From contig CAZBEQ010000010.1 of the NCBI GenBank assembly GCA_964490975.1, forward strand, positions 1-64,000: a stretch of 64,000 nucleotides of DNA. The letters are read 5' to 3'. A program made the position numbers and the translations under genes. Under the pieces are notes generated by a model, which was not told where the DNA came from, did no database searches, and worked only from the letters and a program-made list of their open reading frames with translations. Source of the DNA: DTU013 sp964490975. GTDB lineage: Bacteria > Bacillota > Clostridia > Acetivibrionales > DTU013. This document shows positions 27,455 through 36,944 of the stretch, one piece after another. The first letter of the stretch is position 1. Every line of letters starts with the position of its first letter.

Positions 27455-29551
27455 ATGAAAACAGTTCCGGAGTATTTTGGAAGTCTTGTATTTGATGAGA
27501 GCGTAATGAGGTCAAAACTGCCAAAAGAGATCTACAAGTCAATCAGAAAAACTATCCACGATGGTGAGACCCTTGATATAGAAGTAGCCAATGTGGTTGC
27601 AAACGCGATGAAGGATTGGGCCGTCGAAAAAGGGGCAACACACTTCACCCACTGGTTCCAGCCTATGACCGGTATAACAGCCGAAAAGCACGACAGCTTT
27701 ATCTCTCCTGCCGAATACGGCAGGGTGATAATGGAGTTTTCAGGCAAAGAGCTTGTCAAGGGAGAACCTGATGCATCCAGCTTCCCGTCCGGCGGGCTGC
27801 GTTCCACCTTCGAAGCGCGCGGATATACGGCATGGGATCCTACATCATGTGCATTTATAAAAGATAATACACTTTGCATACCTACAGCCTTCTGTTCATA
27901 CGGTGGAGAAGCACTGGATCAGAAGACACCTCTGCTGCGTTCAATGCAAGCGATCAACAAGCAGGCTCTCAGAGTCCTGAAGCTTTTCGGGAAAAGCGAT
28001 GTAACTTCTGTCAAGACAACCGTGGGACCGGAGCAGGAATATTTCCTTGTTGAAAAAGAACTGTTTGATAAACGAAAAGACCTTATCTATACCGGGCGCA
28101 CACTGTTTGGCTCCAAACCTCCGAAGGGACAGGAGCTCGAGGATCACTATTTTGGTACGATCAAGCCACGTGTAGCTGCTTTTATGGAAGAGCTGGATGA
28201 AGAGCTGTGGAAACTTGGAATATTTGCAAAAACAGAGCATAATGAAGTTGCTCCTGCGCAGCATGAGCTTGCGCCGATCTTCACAACTACCAACATCGCA
28301 ACGGACCATAATCAGCTGACCATGGAAATGATGCAGAAGGTTGCAAAAAGGCATGGGCTCGTCTGTCTACTCCATGAAAAACCGTTTGCCGGTGTCAATG
28401 GCAGCGGCAAGCACAATAACTGGTCCATTTCCACCAACACAGGCATCAATCTCCTTGAGCCGGGTGAAACTCCTCATGAGAATGCCCAGTTCCTTCTGTT
28501 TCTGTGCGCGGTAATCAAATCCGTTGACGATTACCAGGATCTGCTGAGGATCTCAGTTGCAAGTGCAGGAAACGACCACCGTCTAGGAGCCAATGAAGCA
28601 CCACCTGCTGTTGTATCCATATTTGTAGGTAATGATCTTAATGAACTGCTGGAATCCATCGATAACGGCAAGGCCTATGGCGCAAGGGAAAAAGAGCAGA
28701 TCAAGATAGGTGTCCATGTACTGCCGAGATTCCCGAAGGATACTACTGACAGGAACAGGACCTCTCCATTTGCATTCACCGGAAACAAATTCGAGTTCCG
28801 CATGCCCGGCTCATCATGCTCCATAGCATTGGCAAATACAGTCTTGAACACCGCAGTTGCCGATTCGTTGAGACAATTTGCAGATATCCTCGAAGGAGTT
28901 GAGGATTTCAATAATGCCCTTGATGAACTTATAAAGAAGACTATACACGAGCATAAACGCATTATTTTTAACGGGAACGGCTATGATGATGCCTGGATAA
29001 GTGAAGCTGTAAAAGAAAGAGGGCTGCTTAATCTAAAAGCTACACCTGACTGTCTGCCATATTTCCTGCATGATAAGAATATCAAGCTGTTCACAAAACA
29101 CAAGGTATTCTCAGAGGTGGAGATGCATTCAAGGTACGAGATCATGTTGGAGAATTACTGCAAAACATTGAATATCGAGGCATTGGCTATGATCGAAGTG
29201 GCACGCAGAGATATACTGCCTGCAGTGCTGAGCTATATGAAGGAGCTTGGAGATACCGCAACATCAAAAAAGAGCCTGAACGTAAATATTGAATGCGGTT
29301 ATGAAGAAAAAGCCATCACAAAACTGTCGTCACTGGCATCTGCAATTTACAACAGCACAGATACCCTTGAAAATATACTGGATATGCTGAAAGAGACATC
29401 TAACATCTTGAAATTAGCTTCAGAGTATAAGGACAAGGTCATTGCTGAAATGTACAGACTGCGTGCTGCAGCTGATCAGGCCGAATGCCTTACCGCTCAG
29501 AAATACTGGCCGTACCCGACATACGGCGAGTTGCTCTTTGGGGTACGTTGA
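27455..29551 (+). CDS. glnA: Glutamine synthetase type III
   Basis: A 698-residue enzyme making glutamine from glutamate, ammonia and ATP. Its length and motifs (N-terminal VPEYFGSLVFDESVM, THFTHWFQPMTG, GPEQEYFLVE, NGSGKHNNWSIST, and the C-terminal extension) are those of the large GSIII (GlnN) group. It is divergent from the split glutamate synthase operon, so the two halves of the GS-GOGAT cycle face each other. AAAGGAG precedes the start. A promoter-proximal terminator suggests attenuation control. Confidence 0.96.
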   Translation: MKTVPEYFGSLVFDESVMRSKLPKEIYKSIRKTIHDGETLDIEVANVVANAMKDWAVEKGATHFTHWFQPMTGITAEKHDSFISPAEYGRVIMEFSGKELVKGEPDASSFPSGGLRSTFEARGYTAWDPTSCAFIKDNTLCIPTAFCSYGGEALDQKTPLLRSMQAINKQALRVLKLFGKSDVTSVKTTVGPEQEYFLVEKELFDKRKDLIYTGRTLFGSKPPKGQELEDHYFGTIKPRVAAFMEELDEELWKLGIFAKTEHNEVAPAQHELAPIFTTTNIATDHNQLTMEMMQKVAKRHGLVCLLHEKPFAGVNGSGKHNNWSISTNTGINLLEPGETPHENAQFLLFLCAVIKSVDDYQDLLRISVASAGNDHRLGANEAPPAVVSIFVGNDLNELLESIDNGKAYGAREKEQIKIGVHVLPRFPKDTTDRNRTSPFAFTGNKFEFRMPGSSCSIALANTVLNTAVADSLRQFADILEGVEDFNNALDELIKKTIHEHKRIIFNGNGYDDAWISEAVKERGLLNLKATPDCLPYFLHDKNIKLFTKHKVFSEVEMHSRYEIMLENYCKTLNIEALAMIEVARRDILPAVLSYMKELGDTATSKKSLNVNIECGYEEKAITKLSSLASAIYNSTDTLENILDMLKETSNILKLASEYKDKVIAEMYRLRAAADQAECLTAQKYWPYPTYGELLFGVR

Positions 29552-29556
29552 TAGTG

Positions 29557-29640
29557 AAAACAGCGGGGTCAGGCTTGAATAATTCCCTTATTTGGATAAA
29601 ATCAAATAAGGGAATTATTCAAGCCTGACCCCGCTGTTTT
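29557..29640. repeat. 38-bp perfect inverted repeat between glnA and the ligase gene
   Basis: Two 38-base arms (29557-29594, 29603-29640) are perfectly complementary around an eight-base loop, and T-runs flank the stem on both strands. It can end both convergent genes. It is far longer than a normal terminator. The GGGGTCAGGCTTGAAT core resembles palindromes found near REP-associated (Y1) transposases, a link from memory only. Confidence 0.8.
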
Positions 29641-31350
29641 TTATTCTATTGTCTTGTCAATGGCAAAACGTAATATTTTCTTTGAAGTATTCTTCTGGAA
29701 TTCCTCATTACGTATCTTGACCATCTTTATTGCCTTATATGAAACCATCTGGCTGTTTATGCTTCTGATTTCGTCTTCGAAGTACTCTTGAGCATTCTTT
29801 ATATCTTTTTCCTTAAGAGCTTCAAAGTCAGGGAAAATCTCAGCTACTATAACTTCCTTGTTTGGGAGCAATTCGCTTTCACCGGCGTAGACAATGCACT
29901 CGTTGACTCCGTATACTTTCGAGATCTCCATTTCCAGCTCTTCAGGATATACATTCTTTCCATTGCTAAGTATTATTACATTTTTCAGCCTGCCGGTAAT
30001 ATATATCCAGCCTTCTTCATCAAGTCTGCCAAAATCGCCGGTCTTGAAATACCCATCTTCATCAAAAGCTGCTTCTGTAGCAGCCGGATCCTTGTAATAC
30101 CCGAGCATGACATTGGGACCCTTGACACATATTTCGCCTTCGCCATTTCCGTCAGGATTTTTAATTTTTACTGATTCTCCTATGATCGGACAGCCAACAC
30201 TACCCTTTTTCTGATACTTATTTCTGTTGCAGGATATCAATGGTGCACATTCAGTAATGCCATAACCGTTCAGTATTGTTATGCCTATGGCATCAAAGGT
30301 ATCTATTATATCCTGGTTCAGATTGGCGCCCCCGCATATGATCATTTCCAGCTTTCCTCCATAGCCGTCTATAACGTCCTTGAAGAATTTCTTTCGCATG
30401 TCTATTCCCAATTTTCTCATTGAATTGCTGGTTTTTATTGCGCGACGCAATGTCTCTGCCTTTCCCGCCTTTTCTGCCGTAGACCACATTTTTTTGTAGA
30501 GCGCCTCGACAAAAAGCGGTACCAATATCAGATGCGATGGCTGCTGTTCCTTGATTTCCTCAGCAATATACTTGAGACCACTGGAAATATAGATTTCAGA
30601 GCCCTGCGAAAAATGTCCTACAAAATTAACTGTCGAACCAAAGGTATGATGAGGCGGCAGTACATTCATAGTCTTCGGAGTTATCGCGAAGTTGTACATA
30701 CCCTGGGTCATGTCGGATACTATATTCTTCTGAGACAGCATAACTCCCTTGCCTTTGCCTGTGGTGCCGGAAGTGAATACGATCGAGGCAAGCCTGTCAC
30801 GGTCTATTTTATAGTTATAATATGAATTATCTCCATTTTTGAAGCGTTCTCTGCCGCTGGCGACTATGTCAAAAAGATCAACAGCACCTTCCACCTTAGA
30901 CTTGCTCATACTTATATAAGTTTTAACTTTTGGCAGCTTATCTTTTATTTCCAGTATTTTATCTTCAACGACCTTGCTGTACATGACAAATTCGCAGTCG
31001 GCAAAATTGATCAGTCCTTCCATCTCATCGACAGGAAAGTCTTTATCTATCGGTACAACTACAGCCCCTATAGACATAAGGCTGAAATATGAACAAATCC
31101 ATTTGTAGGAGCTCTCCCCTATCAGCGCAACATGTTTATCACTCAAGCCCATATGGATCAGTTCCGTCCCCATATGGCGTATGTAATCTCTTGCTTCCGT
31201 ATAGGTCACTTTGACTGTCTCTTTATCTTTGGGATTCTTTTTGTAAGAGATTGCAATCCTGTCGGGATACTTCTTTGCAGCATTTTCCGTCATGATTCGA
31301 AAATCTTCAAAGACAGTTGTTTCGTATAGTGGATAATTTGAGTTTGCCAT
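29641..31350 (-). CDS. AMP-dependent synthetase/ligase (acyl-CoA ligase-like)
   Basis: The 569-residue enzyme belongs to the adenylate-forming family that activates carboxylic acids through acyl-AMP. Core motifs are intact: FTSGTTGKGKGVMLS (about residue 195), GYGITECAP, YFKTGDFG and GRLKNVIILSNGKNVYPEELE. It most resembles long-chain fatty-acid CoA ligases. It stands alone, with no thioesterase, carrier or regulator beside it, so the substrate is open. GGGAG precedes the start. Confidence 0.9.
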   Translation of the reverse strand: MANSNYPLYETTVFEDFRIMTENAAKKYPDRIAISYKKNPKDKETVKVTYTEARDYIRHMGTELIHMGLSDKHVALIGESSYKWICSYFSLMSIGAVVVPIDKDFPVDEMEGLINFADCEFVMYSKVVEDKILEIKDKLPKVKTYISMSKSKVEGAVDLFDIVASGRERFKNGDNSYYNYKIDRDRLASIVFTSGTTGKGKGVMLSQKNIVSDMTQGMYNFAITPKTMNVLPPHHTFGSTVNFVGHFSQGSEIYISSGLKYIAEEIKEQQPSHLILVPLFVEALYKKMWSTAEKAGKAETLRRAIKTSNSMRKLGIDMRKKFFKDVIDGYGGKLEMIICGGANLNQDIIDTFDAIGITILNGYGITECAPLISCNRNKYQKKGSVGCPIIGESVKIKNPDGNGEGEICVKGPNVMLGYYKDPAATEAAFDEDGYFKTGDFGRLDEEGWIYITGRLKNVIILSNGKNVYPEELEMEISKVYGVNECIVYAGESELLPNKEVIVAEIFPDFEALKEKDIKNAQEYFEDEIRSINSQMVSYKAIKMVKIRNEEFQKNTSKKILRFAIDKTIE

Positions 31351-31621
31351 TATGAACGCTCCCTTCTTTCAGATTAAATAAAAACAAATAATAGGGGTGA
31401 AATAAAGCTTATATATTCTTCTGATATTAGTATTTATCATTGAAATTCTTATATTATTAATATTAACGCTTATTTCAAGTAATATCAATACAAATAGACC
31501 TTTACCAAGTAAAAGTAATTTTTTGAGCTATGAATGTTATATACAAAATAACATAATTTATCCATTTATGCAACAATAGACTTAATACTCAATAATTATA
31601 ACATAATTTTCTTAAAATAGT

Positions 31622-31640
31622 AAAGGTGCCTGGCACCTTT
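31622..31640. repeat. GGTGCCTGGCACC palindrome
   Basis: A 19-base perfect palindrome, AAAGGTGCCTGGCACCTTT, directly at the end of the GGDEF/EAL gene. Its core is shared with the long hairpin at 34170-34254 and the palindrome at 35201-35219. Confidence 0.7.
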
Positions 31641-34094
31641 CTACACAGATAGAAATCGGAGCGCATCGTCCCTTGGTATCGGTCTGCTATAAAAATACCC
31701 CTGGACATTATCACAATTTAATTCTTTAAGCAACTCCACTTGATTCTCCTGCTCCACACCTTCGGCTACAATATCGACACCAAGCTTGTGTGAAAGCCTG
31801 ATAATTCCTTCCGTCATGATACGGCTCCTGTCATCCCTTAACAAATCGTCAATGAACAGTTTATCGATTTTTACAGTATTTATTGGTAACGTCCTCAGAT
31901 GGTTCAGGGAAGAAAATCCCATTCCAAAGTCGTCAAGCGATATACGAATTCCCTTCCTTCTGAGGATGTCAATTTTCTCTGCCACTGTTCTGAAGGATTC
32001 CAGCAGCGCCGTTTCGGTAATCTCGATACCTAGCATATCCGGCTCGATTTCAGTTTCACGGATGATCCTTTGAACGGTCTCCAAGAAATCCAATTGCATT
32101 ATTTCAAGGGGCGAAATATTGACCGATACATACTTTCGCTTATCAGTAATTTCTTTATTCAATTCTTTAGAGAATAGACATGCCTCACGCAGAACCCACC
32201 TGCCGAGTTGGATTATGATCCCGGTTTCTTCTGCGAGCGGTATGAACCGTACAGGACTTACCATGCCAAAAATAGGACTGTTCCAGCGAACCAGAGCTTC
32301 GAAGCCGACGACACTGTTCTCAAGGATATTGACCTGTGGCTGATAGAAGAGAGTCACTTCTCTATTTTCAACAGCCTTTCGCAGATGGCTCATCATCATA
32401 ATTTTCTCAGAAGACTCTATCTCGAGCCTGTTCTCAAAGAAACACCAGCCATCCTTACCCCTTTCTTTAGCATTATACATGGCTATGTCAGCATTCTTTA
32501 AAAGCTTTTCTACACTCCTTCCGTCTTCTGGATACACGGTAATTCCCATGCTTATCGTAAGATGGATCATTCTTCCGTTTACCTCATAAGGAGTTGAAAA
32601 GGCTTCAGATATTACTTTTGCCTTACGATTGATCTCCTCCCTGTCATAACTGCCATACAAAACAATGACAAATTCGTCTCCTCCCACCCTGCTGATGAAC
32701 CAGTTATCACTATCGGCAAGTAACCGGAGCCTGTCGCCCGTTTCCCGCAGGATGTCATCACCGGCATTGTGCCCTAGCAAATCATTGATATATTTGAAAT
32801 TATCAGTATCAATGAAAAATAGTACTCCATGTATCGCCCCATCCTTGTTTGCCTTAAGCTTTGCCTCTAATTTCTCGATGAGCGCTCTTCTGTTGGGAAG
32901 CCTGGTCAAGCTGTCGGTATATGCCATATCCAGGATCTTATGTTCGTACTCCTTGACTTGTGTAATGTCAAGAATAGAGCCTACAAGCCCCATTTCTTGT
33001 CCATTTTTATACATGAACCTGGCCGACTTGACTCTCACCCATATATAGCGTCCATTCTTGTGCCTCATTCGGTATTCTATAACAAACTGGTTTACCCTTC
33101 CTGAAATCAGGTTCTGTTCGTATTCTTCCACCATAATCGCATCATCCGGGTGCAGTAATTTCAAACGGTTTTCTTCAAACTCATTAGCTTCATGTATTTT
33201 ATATCCGAACATTTCAAGAAGCCTTTCAGAATACTTTAATTTGTTGCCTTCATAGTCACTTCTCCAAAGAACTTCGTTTCCCACGTTGAAAAGTGTCTCA
33301 AATTCCTCTTCAGACTTGGCAATCCGCTCATAGGCATCTTGGATTTCCTCATTCTGAGCTCGTAATTCCTCCTCTGAAGCAGCCAGCTGTTCATAGGCAT
33401 CCTGTAACTCCCTTTTCTGTTGTGTCAGGCCTTTGTTGGCTACATTCAGGTCACTGTTTACCTTTTCGAGATCCCGTGTCTTTTTTTCTATTTCAAGCTC
33501 CGTCTTGAGTATCAAGCCAACACTGAAAGAAATAAGCAAGAAGAATATCGCCTTGTGCAAACCTGAATCGATAAGGCTGATCTTCATCCCCGACAAATTC
33601 AGGATCAGGTATTTCCATATCACTGCCTGCATCGAAAGAATGCTTCCAAAAATCAGGTTAAGAATCTGCCACATCTTCTCTTTACCATTATGCTGTCTGC
33701 CTAGAAGCCACAGAACATAGCCTGTCAATGTGCATGATACTAAAGCTAAAACTAATACTTGTACTGCAAAGCTTGTCCCATATATAACAATCGAGCAGAT
33801 CACAATCATGATCAATGCTATACCGGCCGTAATGATCCCGAAGAAGGTCGAGATAATTCCTATCATAACCAGCTTCGCATCAATAAGGTCACTGTTCCGG
33901 AGATAAAGGTTTATCCAAATCAGTAGACAGGAAATAATTCCGAAATAAAACCCGAGCAGGATTTGAACTGTTCTTGGATTTAACCTTCTCGTCCACTTCT
34001 TGATCAGGAAAGACATATAGAAGATTGACAGTAGAGTTGCTATTGTTTGGATAGTCCTGAATAATATACTTTCATAAACAATCTCTGTGCCCAT
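31641..34094 (-). CDS. Membrane PAS-GGDEF-EAL protein (cyclic-di-GMP turnover)
   Basis: An 817-residue signalling protein. The first 205 residues hold six or seven membrane helices, then a coiled coil (about 205-270), a PAS domain (about 275-400), a GGDEF domain and an EAL domain. The cyclase motif RVGGDEF is complete. The phosphodiesterase has EAL in GFEALVRW, ITETALLES, DDFGMGFSSL and EGVEQ, so both activities may be live. It probably senses a signal at the membrane and sets cyclic-di-GMP levels. GGGGG precedes the start. Confidence 0.94.
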   Translation of the reverse strand: MGTEIVYESILFRTIQTIATLLSIFYMSFLIKKWTRRLNPRTVQILLGFYFGIISCLLIWINLYLRNSDLIDAKLVMIGIISTFFGIITAGIALIMIVICSIVIYGTSFAVQVLVLALVSCTLTGYVLWLLGRQHNGKEKMWQILNLIFGSILSMQAVIWKYLILNLSGMKISLIDSGLHKAIFFLLISFSVGLILKTELEIEKKTRDLEKVNSDLNVANKGLTQQKRELQDAYEQLAASEEELRAQNEEIQDAYERIAKSEEEFETLFNVGNEVLWRSDYEGNKLKYSERLLEMFGYKIHEANEFEENRLKLLHPDDAIMVEEYEQNLISGRVNQFVIEYRMRHKNGRYIWVRVKSARFMYKNGQEMGLVGSILDITQVKEYEHKILDMAYTDSLTRLPNRRALIEKLEAKLKANKDGAIHGVLFFIDTDNFKYINDLLGHNAGDDILRETGDRLRLLADSDNWFISRVGGDEFVIVLYGSYDREEINRKAKVISEAFSTPYEVNGRMIHLTISMGITVYPEDGRSVEKLLKNADIAMYNAKERGKDGWCFFENRLEIESSEKIMMMSHLRKAVENREVTLFYQPQVNILENSVVGFEALVRWNSPIFGMVSPVRFIPLAEETGIIIQLGRWVLREACLFSKELNKEITDKRKYVSVNISPLEIMQLDFLETVQRIIRETEIEPDMLGIEITETALLESFRTVAEKIDILRRKGIRISLDDFGMGFSSLNHLRTLPINTVKIDKLFIDDLLRDDRSRIMTEGIIRLSHKLGVDIVAEGVEQENQVELLKELNCDNVQGYFYSRPIPRDDALRFLSV

Positions 34095-34169
34095 ACATGC
34101 CCCCTATTATGATAATATGTAATTATATTTACCCTATTTCTGTCACCAAACACACACAATTCAAAATAA

Positions 34170-34254
34170 AGAGTATAAGGGTGCCAGGCACAACAGATAG
34201 ACACTTATTGCTTTGATAAGTGTCTATCTGTTGTGTCTGGCACCCTTATACTCT
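34170..34254. repeat. 39-bp near-perfect inverted repeat
   Basis: Arms 34170-34208 and 34216-34254 are complementary at 38 of 39 positions, the remaining one a G-T pair, around a seven-base loop. The arms contain GGGTGCCAG, related to the GGTGCCTGGCACC palindrome. It lies between the start of the GGDEF/EAL gene and tRNA-Thr. No gene is inside. Confidence 0.85.
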
Positions 34255-34257
34255 ACT

Positions 34258-34333
34258 TGGAGCTGGTGGACGGAATCGAACCCCCGACCTGCTGATTACA
34301 AGTCAGCTGCTCTACCTGCTGAGCTACACCAGC
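34258..34333 (-). tRNA. tRNA-Thr (TGT)
   Basis: A 76-base gene with acceptor GCTGGTG/CACCAGC, anticodon TGT in the loop CTTGTAA, a standard T-arm and encoded CCA. It is third in a Glu-Asp-Thr cluster. Confidence 0.96.
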
Positions 34334-34411
34334 GTATGATGCTGCAAAATGCAACCTTTCTCTTGTTCCGCGCCCTCTCAGGTTCTCGTCCCTTAATGGC
34401 ACTTGGAAAAT

Positions 34412-34488
34412 TGGCGACCCGGAAGGGGCTCGAACCCTCGACCTCTAGCGTGACAGGCTAGCGTTCTAACCAACTGAACTACCGGGCC
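34412..34488 (-). tRNA. tRNA-Asp (GTC)
   Basis: A 77-base gene with acceptor GGCCCGG/CCGGGTC, anticodon GTC in the loop CTGTCAC and encoded CCA. Confidence 0.96.
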
Positions 34489-34612
34489 ATGTCGCCAACA
34501 ATACATCTGCAAACTTGCATCATAGATTATGCCGCTTGAGCGGATAATCAATGATTTTTGCTGAAGCAAAAATTTACATCTATCAGTTATACTGCCTTTG
34601 GCAGATAACTAT

Positions 34613-34688
34613 TGGTGACCCATAGGGGACTCGAACCCCTGTTACCGCCGTGAAAGGGCGGTGTCTTAGACCGCTTGACCAATGGGCC
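34613..34688 (-). tRNA. tRNA-Glu (TTC)
   Basis: A 76-base gene with acceptor GGCCCAT/ATGGGTC, anticodon TTC in the loop CTTTCAC and encoded CCA. It is first in the Glu-Asp-Thr cluster. Confidence 0.96.
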
Positions 34689-34720
34689 ATATTTCTTCGG
34701 CGCTAAAGCCGACAAAGTAT

Positions 34721-34749
34721 ATTCTATAGGCGGAAGGCTAAAAAGTCAA
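34721..34749 (-). promoter_or_regulatory. Promoter of the tRNA-Glu/Asp/Thr cluster
   Basis: On the minus strand TTGACT (34744-34749) and TAGAAT (34721-34726) are 17 bases apart, about 33 bases upstream of tRNA-Glu. Confidence 0.75.
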
Positions 34750-34972
34750 GCAAAAAAATATAACTTCACGGCGAAATCACGAACCCATATTTCCCCTAGT
34801 CCCTCACTTGAGAGATTTTTTAAATGTCCTTTCGGATATATTCATTTTTTATCAACATATTGGCTGCTCGTCTGAAGCAAGCAGCCTACCTATATTAGTC
34901 AAGCTGAGGGTTAGCCCGGCCTTTGTGCAAAGGTGAGTGATACTGCTATTTAGTACGTGAATAGCAGCTTTA

Positions 34973-35075
34973 TGACAACCATTTATAGCAGAAGGGTGGC
35001 CCCTAGTTCAAATTTTGAACAGTTTTTTACAAACTCTAGAGTAGGCATTAGGAATAATATAGGTTTGCGTTTTTG
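34973..35075. repeat. Diverged non-coding repeat, copy 1
   Basis: About 100 bases align at roughly 70% by eye with 62944-63033. Shared blocks are GACAACCA, AAATTTTGA(A/G)CAGTTTTT, CTAGAGTA and TTAGG. It sits in a 600-base gap between tRNA-Glu and the LysM gene. No ORF is supported in either copy. Confidence 0.55.
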
Positions 35076-35200
35076 CATTCTGGGCTGATTATTATGTAAT
35101 TCTTCCCAGCAAGTGCTTCATCGTGCCTCATTACAGCACCGGCAAATCCAGCATTAACAGCATCTCCGGCAATATGACAAGTCAGTGCCGATATAGCTTG

Positions 35201-35219
35201 AATAATGCCTGGCATTATT
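35201..35219. repeat. AATAATGCC-T-GGCATTATT palindrome
   Basis: A perfect 19-base palindrome upstream of the LysM gene. It shares the GCCTGGC core of the palindrome at 31622 with different flanks. Confidence 0.55.
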
Positions 35220-35300
35220 TACTTGCATAAAGAGAGCGTGGTCTATGATATGATTTATGTAAACTTTATCGTCTCAACTACCAACAGGAGGAAAACAAGC

Positions 35301-36617
35301 ATGGTACATAAAAAACTAATTGCAGGTATCCTTTCTCTAGGGGTAATGTTAGGAAGTTCGGTCACTGTATTTACACAAAGTGCAAACTACACTGTCCAAT
35401 CAGGTGATACCTTCTATCTGATAAGTCAAAGATTCGGAATTTCAGTCACCGACCTGATGAAAGCAAACAATGCAACTATAGCCACAATTTTGTACCCCGG
35501 TAATGTGATCTCAATTCCTTCAGCCGTCACCAATACTATCCACACTGTCTCAGCAGACGATACATATTGGACAATAAGCCAAAAATATGGGGTAAGCTTC
35601 TCTGAACTGCTGAAAGCAAACAATGCGACTGACAGCTCTTGGCTTAATATCGGTGACAAGGTCATTATCCCGTCCACAACTGCCACTCCCATAACATCAA
35701 ATTCATTTACCCACACTGTTCAGGCAGGAGATACCTTCTATTTGCTGAGCAAGAAATATAATGTAAGCATAACTGAACTTATCAAGCTCAATAATGCAAC
35801 ATCTACAACGGTACTTTATGTGGGCCAAAAGCTTCAGATCCCAGAAACACAACCGCAGCCGACTTTACCATCAATACCCGAGGTTCCATTACCCAACCCT
35901 GAACCGGCTCCGCAGCCTGATATACAGCCAACCTCTCCTGAAGACCAATCCAAACCTTATGTAACATACACCAGTTATACTGTGAAAGCAGGCGACACTT
36001 TATGGTCAATAGCTGATAATGCTGGAATTCAAATGGCTGAGCTTATCAAGGAAAACAACATGACAGAGTCGACCTGGCTTACAATAGGTCAGATAATAAA
36101 GATACCAGTACACCATGTACCAATTAAGCCTACACCGGGCGACGAATACGGAGAATACCTCGACTGGTGGACTGAGGCACAATATGTCGTATCCATACAA
36201 AGTGTTTTTGAGATAGTTGACTTTTATACAGGAAAATCTTTTACAGTAAAGCGTACAACAGGAAGCGGCCATGCTGATGTAGAAACACTTACCGCTGCCG
36301 ATTCACAGATAATGAAGGAGATATGGGGCGGTACCTATGGTTGGGACAGGCGCCCCGTGATTGTAAAAATAAATGGCAGGAAAATAGCTGCAAGCATGTC
36401 CAGTCTCCCCCACGCCGGTGACGAAAACTCTCCCGGAGGTATCAACGTCTCATGGAGAAGTGATAATTATGGCGCCGGATACAATCTTGACTGGGTCAAA
36501 GGCAATGGCATCAGCGGTGTAGTCGATCTGCATTTTGTAAACAGCATTCGTCACAAGGATGGACTGATAGACACTGACCACCGAGATAAAATAAAAATAG
36601 CTGCAGGCATAGAATAA
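35301..36617 (+). CDS. Secreted protein with four LysM domains
   Basis: A 438-residue protein with a signal peptide (MVHKKLIAGILSLGVMLG). Four LysM peptidoglycan-binding domains follow: three spaced about 50-60 residues apart, then a Pro-rich linker and the fourth. Each starts like YTVQSGDTFYLIS and ends in ISIPS or a variant. The last 150 residues form an unknown domain (HADVETLTA, SSLPHAGD, DLHFVNSIRH). It should be held on the cell wall, possibly in sporulation or wall turnover. An AGGAGG site fixes the start at 35301. Confidence 0.9.
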   Translation: MVHKKLIAGILSLGVMLGSSVTVFTQSANYTVQSGDTFYLISQRFGISVTDLMKANNATIATILYPGNVISIPSAVTNTIHTVSADDTYWTISQKYGVSFSELLKANNATDSSWLNIGDKVIIPSTTATPITSNSFTHTVQAGDTFYLLSKKYNVSITELIKLNNATSTTVLYVGQKLQIPETQPQPTLPSIPEVPLPNPEPAPQPDIQPTSPEDQSKPYVTYTSYTVKAGDTLWSIADNAGIQMAELIKENNMTESTWLTIGQIIKIPVHHVPIKPTPGDEYGEYLDWWTEAQYVVSIQSVFEIVDFYTGKSFTVKRTTGSGHADVETLTAADSQIMKEIWGGTYGWDRRPVIVKINGRKIAASMSSLPHAGDENSPGGINVSWRSDNYGAGYNLDWVKGNGISGVVDLHFVNSIRHKDGLIDTDHRDKIKIAAGIE

Positions 36618-36644
36618 AATACTGCAAGTACCCACAGAAAAACA

Positions 36645-36691
36645 CAATATAAAAGGAAACAGCTGCAGATCAGCTGTTTCCTTTTATATTG
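36645..36691. terminator. Bidirectional terminator with 21-bp stem
   Basis: Arms 36645-36665 and 36671-36691 are perfectly complementary with a five-base loop, between the convergent LysM and zinc-ribbon genes. The arm overlaps the stop codon of the zinc-ribbon gene. Confidence 0.85.
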
Positions 36692-36869
36692 CCGCCGTAG
36701 AGGCTACCTTTTTATCCTGACATCTTTTACAAACCTTCAGAGTTTTCCCATCGTCTGCAACCAGATCATACAGTATCTTGATCCTTGTATTTTTACATAC
36801 CGGGCAGGTCCCTCTGCCATGTGTCGGCAATTTCCACAACGTTTTGCCCCTATGTGTCTTTGAAGCCAT
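36684..36869 (-). CDS. Small zinc-ribbon protein
   Basis: A 61-residue basic protein with paired cysteines CPVC and CKRC about 28 residues apart, the pattern of a zinc ribbon. The N-terminus MASKTHRGKTLWKLPTHGRG is strongly basic, as in ribosome-associated small proteins. I do not recognise a named family. The ATG at 36869 has AAAGGA at proper spacing; an ATG three codons earlier is too close to it. Confidence 0.7.
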   Translation of the reverse strand: MASKTHRGKTLWKLPTHGRGTCPVCKNTRIKILYDLVADDGKTLKVCKRCQDKKVASTAAI

Positions 36870-36944
36870 AAAATTCATCCTTTCCTATAGCATTTACAAA
36901 CAACCATAAATCAACTTTAGCACAGGCCTGCAGGCATTTCCATA

